From contig NC_063151.1 of NCBI RefSeq assembly GCF_020921035.1, positions 21,768,934-21,832,933 of the forward strand: a stretch of 64,000 nt of DNA. The letters run 5' to 3'. A program made the translations under genes and the position numbers. Of this stretch, positions 1 through 18,758 are shown piece after piece. The notes below the pieces were generated by a model. That model did not search any database and was not told the origin of the DNA. It was given only the letters and a program-made list of their open reading frames with translations. Numbering within the stretch: the first letter of the stretch is position 1; every line of letters begins with the position of its first letter. The stretch is from Rhodamnia argentea (Eukaryota > Streptophyta > Magnoliopsida > Myrtales > Myrtaceae).

Positions 1-1519
1 TAGTTAGTGTAGCTATTGCCAAGTTTTCCACGTGACAGTTGCTGAAAGTTCATCCATGAAAAGTTAGTGCCCCTGCTTGCACAATGTCTCTAGTTGGTGA
101 AAGGACAAACATCACAGGGACACTGGACCATGCTAGAAATACCTGATGAAGGCTACTCAATTCTTTATGCAGATGGACAGATTTTGAGGATGGGACAGTA
201 ATTATCCTGATCAGTATTTTAGTCATCTGTCTCGATCCATTGGTATACTAGCTTTGTTAATTACTAGGATCGAAAAAGATTTATTCCGATGAAAATGCCA
301 TTGGTAGGCTTCGTTTTCCAATATGTTGCAGTGGATTAGTGTTGAAGTGTCAATGGCTATTTGTTGAGTTTTCTACAATGGATTCTGATTGCCACCTTCA
401 GTTAGAAGTAGGCCATATGCTTCTCCTGTTCTTTTTGTATAATTGGCCATAATTTGCTTCGCCATCGAGGGGGAGCACAAATTTATGGTTTGCTTGGTGA
501 GGAAGGAACAACTGCATAGTGGGAGAATGAATTTTCAACAGGCTACACAAGTGCAGATGTTATTGCTGCAGAGACGTAGCCCATGTCTCATCTTTTGATT
601 GGAGCCCGTGGTATGGCAACAATGTTTTATGAGTTACCCTGCAAAGAAATGGTGGCTCTGAGTAGGGCATATACATTTGGGGCCTGTAAACGTGATTGCT
701 TGAACGGTGTACGAGCTCATTCAAGTATGTGAAGCTTCGAATGTAAAATTTTGAGCAACTGTGCATTTCGAAATTGATGCATCTCTGAAGAGTCCATTTG
801 TTATTGCAGTATTTTCTAGACTCTAGCCTTTAACCATCTGAATATTGCACAAATCTTTCGGAACATGGCGATGTTGGATTTTGTGGATCCCAGGAATGTC
901 AGGTGGCTTGGTCATTATGCTAGATGGGATGATTAGGGATGAATCCTAAGAGCAAATATAGAGGGCGACAAGCTGAGATTGGATAGGATAGAATAAACAA
1001 AGCACGAACCGGGAGAGGAATAAGGATCTCGCATGTCAAACTGTTGCTGCCGCTTCATTTCAACTTCCACAGCCATGGCTTCCCAACTGTTACCACTGCA
1101 GCTTTCAACGGAACGTCGCTACCACAAAGCCTTACTGTAGTTTTAGCTGGCAAATTCCTAAATTTTGCTGTTACGGGGTTTTGATAAATGACTTCTCACT
1201 GACTTTTCACATGTTATCAGTGAGGTGCATAATTATCGAACCGTGAGAAAAATTGTCGTCATCGCAAACCTTTTTCTATTCAGGACAGACGAGCCAGGTC
1301 GGATACGTTTATACCAAAACTTTGTGCGCGTTGTATGCCTGGCTCGGAATGCCGGGATTGCCTAGTCTTTGCCTACTCGCATCTACCACGAAGGATTTTG
1401 TGCGCGTTGTATGCCCGACTTCAACATCAATTATTGTATGTGTGGATGGATATCTTGACTTGTACGGATTCATGGAGATTAGTTCAGTCGAAAATTCGGC
1501 TACTCCAAACAGTGGGACC
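1..1519. other. Left-edge sequence without a recognised gene
   Basis: No reading frame here resembles a protein I know, and stops interrupt every frame at short intervals. The stretch could be the 3' untranslated end of a gene lying to the left, or decayed sequence. One visible structure is an exact 19-bp direct repeat (TTTGTGCGCGTTGTATGCC) at 1321-1339 and 1397-1415, 76 bp apart. The ORF crossing it has no homology I recognise. Confidence 0.4.
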
Positions 1520-1543
1520 AAAAAAAAAAAAAAAAAAAAAAAA
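1520..1543 (+). repeat. Poly-A run, 24 A
   Basis: There is an uninterrupted run of 24 adenines followed by GAGAGAG. It could be the tail of a retroposed sequence or a simple mononucleotide repeat. I looked for matching short flanking duplications and did not find clear ones, so a retroposed origin is not supported. Confidence 0.8.
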
Positions 1544-2822
1544 GAGAGACTGTAATGGATGAACACTTCTCTATCTTATTTTTCGAGGCTGCAATGGAAT
1601 GTCATTCCAAGGGGAAAAGGATAGAAGAGATTTCAGTCGACTAGGCTGCTCCTCCTCGTACGGTCACATCAATTATGTATTTCAATCCATGGATGAACAT
1701 CTCACTATGTGATTTTTCAAACGTAAAAAAGCTGGGGAAACATCTCGATCAGTTGGATTACTCCATCCAATTCCAACAACATGCTGGAGTATAACAATTC
1801 CCGGTTCAAATTACAACTAACGGCTCGTTAGGCTTACCTAGACCCCGTTCAAGGCTCGAGACTCAAATAGGATGCACAGGGAAATTATCTGCGGTGTCGG
1901 CTAGCTAGCTCGGCTCCACAAGTCCATATTCGAAATCCTATATGAAATTTTATGACAGCACCATCAATAATTTTAAAATTTTAAAATATTAGATGAAAAC
2001 GTGATTTAATGTATAATATAATAATATAATATACATTAATATTATTTTGCACTATTTAATTTTCACGAAAGATCTCAACTTTTTGGGGCCTCAAGTACCA
2101 CATCCAAAACAATTTTAGTTTTGTGGGGTCTGGAAATGCTCCTAAAAGCTCACACCAAACGTATGGCCCCAAGGGAAGCCAGTTGTGCTCGTGCGTCATC
2201 TTTTTCCTACTTCCCCTTTGAATAATGACAGATTACAGATACGTGATGATTGATTTCTAAACGACACGTTCCCACCTTTTAATCGAAATCTTTTTCAATT
2301 TCTCTTTACATTATTTACAATTTTCGAAAGGAAACAACCCTTTTTTTTATTTTTTTTTTTTGTAAAAGGGCAAAAAACAGAGAACCACCCATGGCTTTTC
2401 AAATTAAAGGAAAATACTCACTGCCTTCGAAAAAAAAAAGGGAAAAATTACTCGAGTTCGTTTAAAGAACACATGCGACACGCGTAATGCGTGGTTCCTT
2501 CTAATCTTATGTAAACTGAAAAACCTAGCGAGTAACTTATTGAACATGAAGCGAGATTAACATGTGAAAATACTTTATTATTCAAAAATTAAAAAAATTT
2601 AAGCGTAATTCACGGAATTTCGATGGACAAATTTCATGTTCTATAACCACCATGATTCCCTTAAATATGATAAAAAAAATAAATAAATACTGTCGATTTG
2701 TTTAAATGCTTGATTTAAACATAATTTTGTAAAATTATTTTGTACTTTTCTTTTTTTGGGGGCCTCCTCGTGGAAATTGTAAAGGAGAAGAAACAGAAAC
2801 AAAAAAAAAACACAGCAAACGC
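1544..2822. other. AT-rich intergenic DNA upstream of LACS9
   Basis: No gene is seen. The stretch is AT-rich, with several A or T homopolymers (for example near 2342-2360 and 2430-2440) and a short TA-rich palindrome around 2010-2045. The promoter of the LACS9-type gene should lie at its right end, but I see no confident TATA box there. Confidence 0.5.
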
Positions 2823-2846
2823 AGAGAGAGAGAGAGAGAGAGAGAG
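2823..2846 (+). repeat. (GA)n microsatellite at the LACS9 5' end
   Basis: About twelve GA units lie just upstream of, or inside, the 5' leader of the LACS9-type gene. The DUF740-like gene (18759-18782) and the FBP7 gene (about 59050-59064) have similar CT/GA tracts near their starts. Such tracts are common in plant core promoters, where they bind GAGA-binding BPC proteins. That role is general knowledge and is not shown by this sequence. Confidence 0.85.
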
Positions 2847-3895
2847 TTTGAAAAACAAAGCGAGAGCTACTTCTGAAACTCCAACCTTTCACGCTCTCGA
2901 TCTCTCCGTCTTCTCTCCTCCATTAAATACACGTCGCCTTCGATCTCGGTTGGACTCCCCATTACCTGGCAGCACCGCTGCTCGACTCTCGCCCGCATTG
3001 CTCGAGGCTTCGCGCGATTCCGGCTTCGCGCCTCGCTCTCTCTTTGGAAGGTATCCTCGGTATCATCGACTGCATGTCTGAACGCGGATTTTGATGTGGC
3101 TATTCGAGGTTGAAGATGTTCTGGTAATGGAGTCCTGAACGTGCCCGTGCCCGTGCCCGCGCCGTGTCGCGCCGCGGGCCAATTCGGTCGCGCTCGCGAT
3201 TGTGTGTGCCGTTGCTCTTTTTTCCATGCTTTTTGTTGTTGATGAGCTGTTTTTGTTGTCTAGGAGTGCTGAGTCTCGGGGACCGTGATTAGCTCTGTAG
3301 TTCGATTAGGAAAGAGCGACTTCTTTTGCAGAAATAAAAAAGCAAATTTTGGAAGAGGAGCTTGGCAGAGTGTGCTTCTGTAATTCGTGCTTGTGTGAGT
3401 CCTTGGCGGTGATTGGGCGTGTCAATCCATTGAGGACATGATCGTGCTCTAGAGAAGTTAATTTGAGTCTGTTGGTGGAAGAAATTGGCGTGCGTTGGTA
3501 TTCTTAAAGGGTGTGTAATGGTTAATGCTGGGCTAGTCACTTGCACGGCATTCGTCTTAGCCATTGGTGTCCCGACTCCTGACCAGCGTGCCTGCCTTTT
3601 GTGATGCCTTTTGCAATAGTGAATTCAAGTGGACTACATTAAAAGCCTAAACTACATCACGAATTTTATTGCTGGTTTGTTTAATTTAAGCAAATAGCGC
3701 CAATACATTTTAAAAGCTTGACAGAAGGATTTTCCATTCAAAGGATGTTGGTAGGTCTCGATACCCCTTTCCAGCATAAATGGCATACTAGTACGCTAAA
3801 TGTTTGAAATTATGCTATTTTAGTGCATGCTTTCTCTATGTTCTAACCATTAGTTTTTCCCATGGTCTCATTTGTTTTGTGGGTTCTTTTTGTAG
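2847..3895 (+). other. LACS9 5' UTR exon and leader intron
   Basis: The first coding exon is preceded by a good splice acceptor (TTTTTGTAG, ending at 3895) only 34 bp before the ATG. A matching donor (GGAAG|GTATCC) lies at 3050/3051 in a C- and T-rich, GC-elevated stretch that looks like plant 5' UTR. I therefore infer a non-coding first exon ending at 3050 and a leader intron of about 845 bp (3051-3895). The exact transcription start is not visible. Leader introns of this size often raise expression in plants. Confidence 0.55.
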
Positions 3896-3929
3896 GATTT
3901 GATATTTTGGGGTCGTGTATCCATCAAAG

Positions 3930-11171
<7,242 letters not shown>

Positions 11172-12546
11172 TTCATGTACTATTGCACGGGCTGGTTCTT
11201 ACAGAATCTTCAACGGCTCAGTATGATGTCAAAATCTTTCTCAATTTTGCTCTTTTACTCAATTTCCCTTCTGCTGTCTTGTCAGAAATCTCTTCTGTGA
11301 TAATAGGGCACCGTGCTAATTTTGCAGGACGAGTAAAGTGCAAGCTATCACACCAGATAGTTAGTGTACGTAGCTTCCCCGGATTAATTATTGCCATCTT
11401 CTACATTCATTGTCTTGAACTCAGGAAAATCATTCTACTCTCTGTCTCTACTTATTAGACTTGTCCAGATTGAACAAATCCTTTCGCTTGCCGTCGATTT
11501 GAATTTTTCCTCCTCTAGCACATTAGTTTGCTATCATAGAAAGTAGAAACAGAGAGCTAAATCCTTGTCAGCACAAAAGATTACCAAGTCTTTTCCATTT
11601 TTCCTTTATTTGTATAATTTTGGATCTTTCGAGAGTATTACATGGTGGTACCGGTCATATTACTGTATAAATGATAGCTACCCTGCTCTTCCATTGTCTA
11701 CATGGCGGAACCACCATGTTCCCCATTGGTCTAGGACTACTGCCGTGACTCTTGGAAAATCAAATGATCTTTTTTGTATCGTTGGTGATATAACAAGTGA
11801 ATAAGAATCGTAAGCATAAGGAAGGCATGATTCGCATGAAGGAGTTCCTTTGACACAAGGCTTACGGTCTGAAAGTTTCAACTTCATCTGTTGTCTCTCC
11901 TCTTTTCATAAAATCAAAAGCATTTTATTGTCCTGAGGCTGAGCATGCACCTAACAATGCATTGCCCTTGTAATGAAGGATGATCTAAGCTTGAACAGTC
12001 TCTGCTGGCCTATAGGATATCGCCTGTGCTGTCCTCATATGTTTGAACAAATGAAACTATGTTGAGGAAGAGATAGAGGGCTAAGCCATGCATGTGAAAG
12101 GCGATGTCGGAACCGAATTCCTCTAGGTGCGCTTATCTCCAATGCAAACGCAGCTGTTGCTGTATGGTAGCGAGTGGCCCATTTCCAAGCCGGTTACCTT
12201 TGTGGGCAAAGCCACAGCTCGGCAGCATGTGATGAGGAAGGGAAAGAAGAAAAATGAGGGAAAAGGTGAAATGGGGGGTGCCCATTTAAGAAGTTTTCAG
12301 GTGTTGGTTGGAAGAAAAGGGAAGGTGGTTTGGTTGAGAGGGAGAGACCCACATTCAAACTTTGGTCCATGACGTGAACTTGACTTGAAGCCAACCAAAA
12401 TGGAAACAGCTCCTCCTCACCCCCCACCATGTGACCAGTGAGCTTGTTTGTTCCCATCACTTTTGAGCCCCCCCTCTTTTCGAGCTTGTTTCATTGACGC
12501 TTCCTTTCCCCCATCCCCTCACCTTCACCCCCACTCATTGCTTTTT

Positions 12547-12549
<3 letters not shown>
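11172..12549 (+). other. LACS9 3' UTR and downstream spacer
   Basis: The first few hundred bases after the TGA at 11169-11171 should be the 3' UTR. Several AT-rich poly-A-signal-like hexamers occur, but none clearly marks the cleavage site. The short ORFs here (for example 11168-11458 and 12127-12372) have no recognisable homology. The stretch ends at a long CT repeat. Confidence 0.5.

Positions 12550-12607
<58 letters not shown>
12550..12607 (+). repeat. (CT)29 microsatellite
   Basis: This is a perfect dinucleotide run of about 58 bp, the longest microsatellite in the window. The ORF that reads through it as Ser-Leu repeats is an artefact. Confidence 0.95.
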
Positions 12608-12608
<1 letters not shown>

Positions 12609-12977
12609 AACATTGTCATGGACGTGAAAGCTCCGTGGAGAAATTACTCAAAAGTATGATGGTCCATTTGGCAATGCTTTCTGCGACAAGTATTTCTTTT
12701 TTATCGATGCGAATTTGGCGCGAGGCGAAGGTGATCACTGTTTGGATGGCTCTGCAGATTGCACCGCGAAGTTCAAAAAGCTCACTCGTAGAGGATAAGG
12801 TTATTTGTTATCTGATTATCTGACCTAGTCATAAAACTGCTTGTTGAAAAAAAAAAAAAAAAACCAAGCCGTATAATTTGGTTGGAAATCATCAGATAGC
12901 TTGAGAAAGAACCGAGACGTTGAGTGTCCGACTAGTGACAGCAGAGGGTGTGATGAAGATGAAAATGTGAGGCATAT

Positions 12978-13426
12978 TGAGGGGTGATCGGTTCCTGGTC
13001 CGATCCGATCTCCCCCGGAATGGAATCGGAGGGACCTATTCCCAATTTTCGAATCTAGGGACCGGATTGGAGGTGCCCGAAACCGGACAGGACCGAACTA
13101 ATCGGTCCAGTTCTCGAGAGATCCAGTGAAGCCGGTTGCATGTGCTTGAAATACATGTTCCCATTTTAAATGTGTAGAAGTACCCTTAATAAATTAACAA
13201 TTTAAATGATTTCTTTAAATATTTTTAAGAAATAAAATTAAAATCTAAAATAATAGTCGGTTCGGTTCCGTCCGGTCTGGTCCGAGCAGTCCACCCTTGG
13301 AACCAGGAACCGGACTGTTAATTATCGATTCTAATTTTATCAAACCGGAAACCGGACCGGCGTCCTGAGAGTCGGACAAAATCAAATGATGTTGTTCGGT
13401 CCGATCGGTTCTTTTTGCTCGCCCTT
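12978..13426. mobile_element. Non-autonomous hAT-like MITE, 449 bp
   Basis: The element is flanked by a perfect 8-bp direct repeat, AGGCATAT, at 12970-12977 and 13427-13434. Eight-base target duplications are the mark of the hAT superfamily. Its ends are imperfect inverted repeats: the left end reads TGAGGGGTGATCGGTTCC and the right end, reverse-complemented, reads AAGGGCGAGCAAAAAGAACC. The interior holds inverted blocks of GGTTCCTGGTCC type near 12988-13000 and 13294-13318. There is no transposase ORF, so it would need a hAT transposase supplied from elsewhere. Confidence 0.8.
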
Positions 13427-13516
13427 AGGCATATCCGAAGATTTTCCCTTTTTCGGAAAGGACCCTCTAGTCCTCTTTTGCAAGGGGTGAATCCAACGAA
13501 GATTGAAACTGTGTGC

Positions 13517-13518
<2 letters not shown>

Positions 13519-13556
<38 letters not shown>
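13519..13556 (+). repeat. (CT)n microsatellite
   Basis: This is a perfect CT run of about 38 bp, just right of the hAT-like MITE. Confidence 0.9.
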
Positions 13557-13559
<3 letters not shown>

Positions 13560-14427
13560 CGTGTGGTGTCCGTGTTCCTAACAACAAAGTTACCATTTTC
13601 CCCATTTTCAGCTTTTCAGAATCGCAGAACTTTTTAAAGCTGCCCCATCTCTGCCTCGAGTTCTTACCGTCCGACCAAATTTATAATCTGATGGCGGTGG
13701 CCATGTCGGATTTGGACCCGACGAGATGGCACGACCGTGGCCCAAGTTGTCGTCGGAAATGTGAATTTAACATGACCCGACGACGATCGGTTCGAACCAT
13801 CCGAGCGATAAGCCTATAACTCGACCCCAAGGAAGGGACTCGGAATCGTTTCGGGAATGTTTTGAGGTCAAAACAACAGGGCATGGCACAAATTGTTGTC
13901 ACTTCCATTTGACAAGGGATGGAAGCGATTGAATGGAAAGTGAGTTTGGTCGGGTTGGTGGCAAACTGGTAATGCTTGGTTTCGAATCTTTTAACCCATT
14001 TTCTAGTGATCAGTCACTTCATTTTCCCACTGGTGGAGACATCCATCCTCACTCGTACCGGATGACATGAGAAAAAAATGTCATTGGCCACTAATTCAAA
14101 TGCTAAAAGTGATTGCGCGCGCGCATATTACAAAATCTTATGGACTTACTTCAACTTAAAAATTTACGTGTCTTTCACGTGCATAGTTTATCTCGATGTT
14201 TGAATTTGGCAACTTGGAGGTAGACCGGTAAGGCCGATGCCGTTTTACCTACGATTTAAGAGCATGTCGTGGGGATCCGGCTACCCGAGAACCCATGGAA
14301 CCTCTGCAAACCTCACGAATCGATCAATTGAACACCTTCGACCTGTCTAGGAGGCCCCGATCGGAGCAGTTGTACCAATTGAATCCTAAGCTTTCTCAAA
14401 ATTTTCTCGTTGAGTTCATTTAGCAAA
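13557..14427. other. Intergenic DNA, no gene seen
   Basis: No conserved protein or RNA gene was recognised. An ORF at 13415-13819 runs through the CT microsatellite and has no homology. A short GCGCGC run occurs near 14116. Confidence 0.45.
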
Positions 14428-14435
14428 TTTTAGTC

Positions 14436-14884
14436 GAAACATGATGACACGGACGCTGGCCGTTCTACGTGACACTACTAGTGCTAAAGAGCTTTTTTAA
14501 AATTTTTATTAATTTTTTCTTTTTTGTTGTTAAGGACTGGCGAAGGTTGCCGACCACTCGGCAAGAGCTCGCGACCGGTGTCCAAGTGGCCGGCGAGGGC
14601 TGATGTGAGCAAGGGCCATGAGCCCTCTTCGGCCCCTGGGTGAGGGTCCCTACTCTCGCCCGGATGTGAGCAAGGGCCGTAAGCCCTCGCTAAGTGGCTG
14701 GCAAGGGCTCATGGCCTTTGCACTCGATTGGCGAGCCCTCTTCGCTGAGCTTGAAGTCCTAGCCGAGTACAAGTGGTAGGTGGAGGCCGCCGGCCCTTAA
14801 TAAATAAAAAAATAAAACAACAAAAAAATTTCCATGCCACCGTCGGTAGTGTCACGTGAGACGGCCGGCATCCATACCATCAAT
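14436..14884. mobile_element. Mutator-like MITE with GC-rich core
   Basis: Inverted ends are plain: left TGGCCGTTCTACGTGACACT (near 14457-14476) pairs with right GTGTCACGTGAGACGGCC (near 14850-14867) in reverse complement, with weaker pairing out to both edges. The direct repeat TTTTAGTC lies at 14428-14435 and 14885-14892. Adding one mismatched base makes 9 bp, the usual Mutator-like length. The core (14530-14800) is strikingly GC-rich beside its AT-rich surroundings and repeats a GATGTGAGCAAGGGCC motif near 14603 and 14662. No transposase is encoded. Confidence 0.7.
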
Positions 14885-14892
14885 TTTTAGTC

Positions 14893-15837
14893 AAAATGCA
14901 CGACCGTTGCGATCCACCTGGTATCACGTCCATGCAGCCTCTGGCGCTCAATTCCATCGCATTCGCCTGTGTGTCCGTCGAGCCGTGTCGTTGCACTATC
15001 GCCGCATTTGTTGGTGACCAAACTAGCGTCCTCTCTTCCTCATACAAATTGGTGTTAACGACTGCCTTTATTTGTGATTTATTTGTGTGCATGAGAGTTA
15101 CTTGATATATATTTAAAAAAAAAACTCGATAATCAGGTATTGAGAGGATTGAAATTCCCACCAATCAAAATCGGGAAAAGTATAAAAAAAGTTATAAACT
15201 TTTTGCATTTGTGCCAATTTAATCCTAAACATTTTATTGATGTCAATTTAATCTTGAACCTTTTGCATTCGTGTCAATTCAGTCCGTCCAATCAATTTTA
15301 GCTTGGCCAAGGGCGAGTATCGATGAGGGCGAGCCTCGCTATGGAAAACCATTTCTCGAGCTAGGGTGGCCTCGGCTGGCATTGCCTTGGCAAAGGCGAA
15401 GTCCGACGAGGGTCGGCATCACCCTTGTGAAGGTGATGCCCTGCAAGGGTTGGAGTTGCCAGATCTGCATAGCCCCGATTCGGCACTCACCTAACGACTT
15501 AAGACCAACCAACCCAAATGAAAAAAAGAAAAATCGATGACAACCTCGAACGATCCAACAACAATCGACGGTCAAAGTTTGATCCGGTCGCGACCACAGC
15601 AAAGATGCCGTTTTCAAAACGCAAAGCGAGTCGAGTTGACGACCCAAGCCGGCGCACGAAGAAGATCTGATTTGTCCTCATGCACTCCCTTTTGGCCCGG
15701 GCAACACCGATCGAGGACACCCTGGCCTAGGCAAGGGCGGGCCGTGGCGAGACTCGCCCTCGGCACGGAGAGGCTAGCCGTCCCGGCATACGGCCTATGG
15801 CGGCAAAAGAGAATGTAGAAGAGGGACCGCTACTTGA
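14893..15837. repeat. GC-rich dispersed-repeat-like sequence
   Basis: The left part (15190-15290) has tandem-like phrases about 50 bp apart, each containing a variant of ATTTAATCCTAAAC. It is followed by a GC-rich block with GAGGGCGAGCCTCG-type words (15300-15480 and 15640-15790). The composition resembles the core of the MITE at 14436-14884, so it may be a truncated relative. No inverted right arm was found and no gene is evident. Confidence 0.4.
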
Positions 15838-16246
15838 AACGGTCCCTAAACTTTGGCCCGATGTGTAATATGGTCCATGACCTTTTAATTTGACCAATAT
15901 AGTCACCAAACTTTAACCCAATGTGCAATGTGGTCCTGAACTTTCAATTTGTTCAATGTAATCTCCAGACTTTTGGAACATGTTTAATTTAGTCTCTAAA
16001 CTATAAGAAAATGTCAAATGTCGTCTCTGAACTTGAAATAATGGAATGACTACATTGAACATCTTCCTATAATTCAGGAACTAAATTGAATATGTTTAAA
16101 AACTTTATAGACCACATTGGTCAAATTAAAAATTTAGAGACCACATTACACATTATACTAAAGTTCAAGGACCATATTAGTCAAATTAAAAGTTTAGGAA
16201 TTATATTGCTTATTGACTCAAAATTCAGAGACCATTTGCGTCATCA
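15838..16246. mobile_element. Palindromic MITE, family P, copy 1
   Basis: The two halves are inverted copies of each other. The left half is built from roughly 60-65 bp units containing ACTTT..CCCAATGTGCAATG and AATTTG(A/T)CCAATAT. The right half carries the reverse complements (for example GGACCATATTAGTCAAATTA near 16171). The centre is near 16040. A second, clearly related copy lies at about 47660-48045. There is no coding capacity, and the target duplication could not be fixed. Confidence 0.7.
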
Positions 16247-16675
16247 TCCCAATAAAAAAATACATATTTTCCTCGTTCCTTACTAAAGAGTGTTTTTCTT
16301 CACATGCAATAGTCATGATCAAGTGACGCTGGAAGAGGACATAAATTAATAGATTATACTATGATCATGCAACATGTATTCATGTTCCCAGTATATGTCC
16401 TACCCTGGAGAATAAAAATAATACACAGAAGCCCTCATTCATCTAATTAGTATTTAAATTGTTATTCTCCCACGAGCTTCCCTATATTTTGTATTATCAA
16501 GATAAATTCAAATTCTTTTTAATATCCAATACTTACTCATAAATATATTTTATCTGTGAATCATAAAACGTAAAATTATGCACTATTTATAATAATTTTA
16601 GCTATCAACTGAATTACAAAGAATCGAGTTTTAAAGCCGAGCAACGCATGGGATTTCAGCTAGTACAATCCAAGT
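16247..16675. other. AT-rich spacer, no gene seen
   Basis: The sequence is AT-rich, with no recognised gene, RNA or repeat boundary. Confidence 0.4.
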
Positions 16676-17032
16676 TGTTGGGGGTGTGGTTTGTGTTCCC
16701 TATAGACAGGAAAGCACACGAGTCCCACTCTCCGATGAGCGGGCGGGGGACCAAGGAAGCCGCCCTCGATCCCCCGTAGGGTTTTAATAGTTTGAATCCA
16801 TGTTCTTCGTTGGTAATTTGGGCTTGAGCCTATGAATAGCTACTGTTATATAATATATCTTTCTCTTGTAATTGAGAGATGTAACGAGATATGTGAGGTG
16901 CTAATTATAGTGGAATCCTTTGCTGGACGTAGCCCTAGTTTAAGGGCGAACAGGGATAAAAACCTCGTGTCTCGATTTCTCTTTCTCACTTTTACGCTTT
17001 ATTTCGTTATAATTGCGTGCTGAATCTCAACA
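16676..17032 (+). mobile_element. Solo LTR, copia-like, 357 bp
   Basis: The segment begins TGTTGGGGGTGTGG and ends TGAATCTCAACA, so it has the TG...CA ends and TGTTG/CAACA inverted termini of a long terminal repeat. The last third (CCTTTGCTGGACGTAGCC, then a T-rich stretch and GCGTGCTGAATCTCAACA) follows the layout I know from 3' ends of Ty1/copia LTRs in eudicots. No primer-binding site or gag ORF follows, so it is solo. The flanks CAAGT (left) and TAAGC (right) match at only three of five positions, so the target duplication is decayed or absent. Confidence 0.65.
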
Positions 17033-18720
17033 TAAGCGACAAACTTTACATAAAATCTGCTTTGGATAAAAACAATCAAAAAAGAAAAGAAAAGGAAAGA
17101 AAAGAAAAGAAGTTGTCAAAGAAGAAAGGGTAGCAGGCAAAAAGCTTCATCAAAAGAGCTTTTGCATTATCAGGAATCATTCTTCTGGAGATAAAAAAAA
17201 TAAATAAAATAGGATATTGCAATAAATCTGTTTTTCTGTTTTTTTTTTTCCAAAAGGGTATTAGAGTCGAGATAAAGTATGCCTAACACCTTGCTTTCTT
17301 ATTCATATATGATTCTTAATTTTCTGACCCTCCATAGTCCATACTACTTTTCTGCAAACGTATTTCTTTCTCTCTTTTTATTCCCCTTTCTTCTTGCTTC
17401 TTGTGGTCCACACTCCACAGGGAGCAGTCTCAAGTTGCAAAGTTTGACTTAATCCCCCAACCTTAGACCACTGAATTATCCTTCTTTAATCAGTCTTTAT
17501 TGACATGGTTTCAATTTCGAGCAAAAATTGACCTTGGCTTCGACAAGAAGCGCTTCGGGATTCAACCACATCTTCTAAAAAGACGTGTCTCCGAGATGGG
17601 CACATTCTACTTCAGCTTCATCCAACTAAACGAAGCCTTAATCTAACCCAGTTCCCCCCAAATTCTGCCATTTTCTTGGGTTGATGATGGCTAGAATCAC
17701 CAATATGGTACACTCGTCGTGTGGCGCCGTTTTAACTAAGTATCAAAAAGACAGAATTTTAGAATTACCCAACGAGAGATTATATGAAATACCCATCTTT
17801 CTTGACGAGGTATCATGATCAGGGCATAAGTATGAGTCGTCTTCTCAAAGGACGGACGGGACCGGATCGAATGATGGAATTTTCCCACAGTGGCAATGCA
17901 AGTTGTGCCCAGACATTATCCCACGACAAAAGTGCAAACTGAAACAGATCCGAGAAGAGGGTCCAACTTTGACCACCTCCTGGGGGGAAGACCGGCATGA
18001 ACCTCGAACCGGATGTGGTTCCAGATGCTGCAAAAAAGATCAGATTTTTGCCGTTAAAAATGGAATTCTTTTGCCCACTAAATACACACCATAATCAGAA
18101 CAAACAAGCGATTAGGGGGACACTGCACTCATGTGACTCCGTTGCGAATCTCCTTGGCTCTTATGAGGGGTCAGGTCAAAGAGGACACAGTATCCTTCCT
18201 TACCTAATCTCTCCACCTCGTTGCCACCGAGGCACACGGTAAAAACCAGTAGGTAAGACAAATCAGATAACTCTGCTTCAGTTCAGCTGGTAAAAAGGAG
18301 AAATTTTGCCTCTGGATCGTGGTCCTAAAAGCCTTGGCCCTTGCCCCCCCATCTTTACCTCTTCCGAAGATAAAATACTCCTCTTTCTTATCCAATCTTT
18401 TCTTTTTTATGACATGGGTATCCAAATTCGATGCCTTATAATCGGATTAAGTTTCACGAACCGTCTCGTTTATATGTATCAATTAGAGTTCTGAATATTA
18501 TGATAATATATGTGACTTTCGAAACTGTTATAAATTTATCAGAAATTCGTGTTTGTACGCGATATTAGATAAGCATACAAGATCCGTCTCATTCAAATTT
18601 ATGTACCTCAACTAATATTCCATTTCCAAATTTTTGAGTGGTTCTTGAGATGGAAATTTTTTGTGGGCCACCATTGTGGTGAAGAACCGACCGACTTCTA
18701 GGCACCGTGTTTCATTCCAG
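17033..18720. other. Spacer upstream of the DUF740-like gene
   Basis: No gene was recognised. The stretch includes A-rich low-complexity sequence near 17075-17115. ORFs around 17845-18425 have no homology I know. The promoter of the gene at 18814 lies at the right end. Confidence 0.45.
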
Positions 18721-18728
18721 TATAAATG
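18721..18728 (+). promoter_or_regulatory. TATA box of the DUF740-like gene
   Basis: TATAAATG lies about 30-40 bp before a (CT)n tract and 93 bp before the ATG at 18814. That is the expected arrangement for a plant core promoter with a CT-rich start region. Confidence 0.6.
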
Positions 18729-18758
18729 AATAGCAGCTCATAAAATTGTTGGACTAAT

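Noticed and set aside
1520-1543. Poly-A tail of a processed retrocopy
   Set aside because: No flanking target duplication and no recognisable parent gene were found upstream.
1253-1566. Overlapping ORFs around the poly-A run
   Set aside because: The frames read into the A24 tract as poly-Lys or poly-Phe; they overlap on both strands and match nothing known.
12494-12823. 109-codon ORF with Ser-Leu repeats
   Set aside because: The repeat is a translation of the (CT)29 microsatellite and the rest has no homology.
12550-13556. CRISPR-like or other spaced repeat array
   Set aside because: The repeats are dinucleotide microsatellites without spacers, and the genome is eukaryotic.
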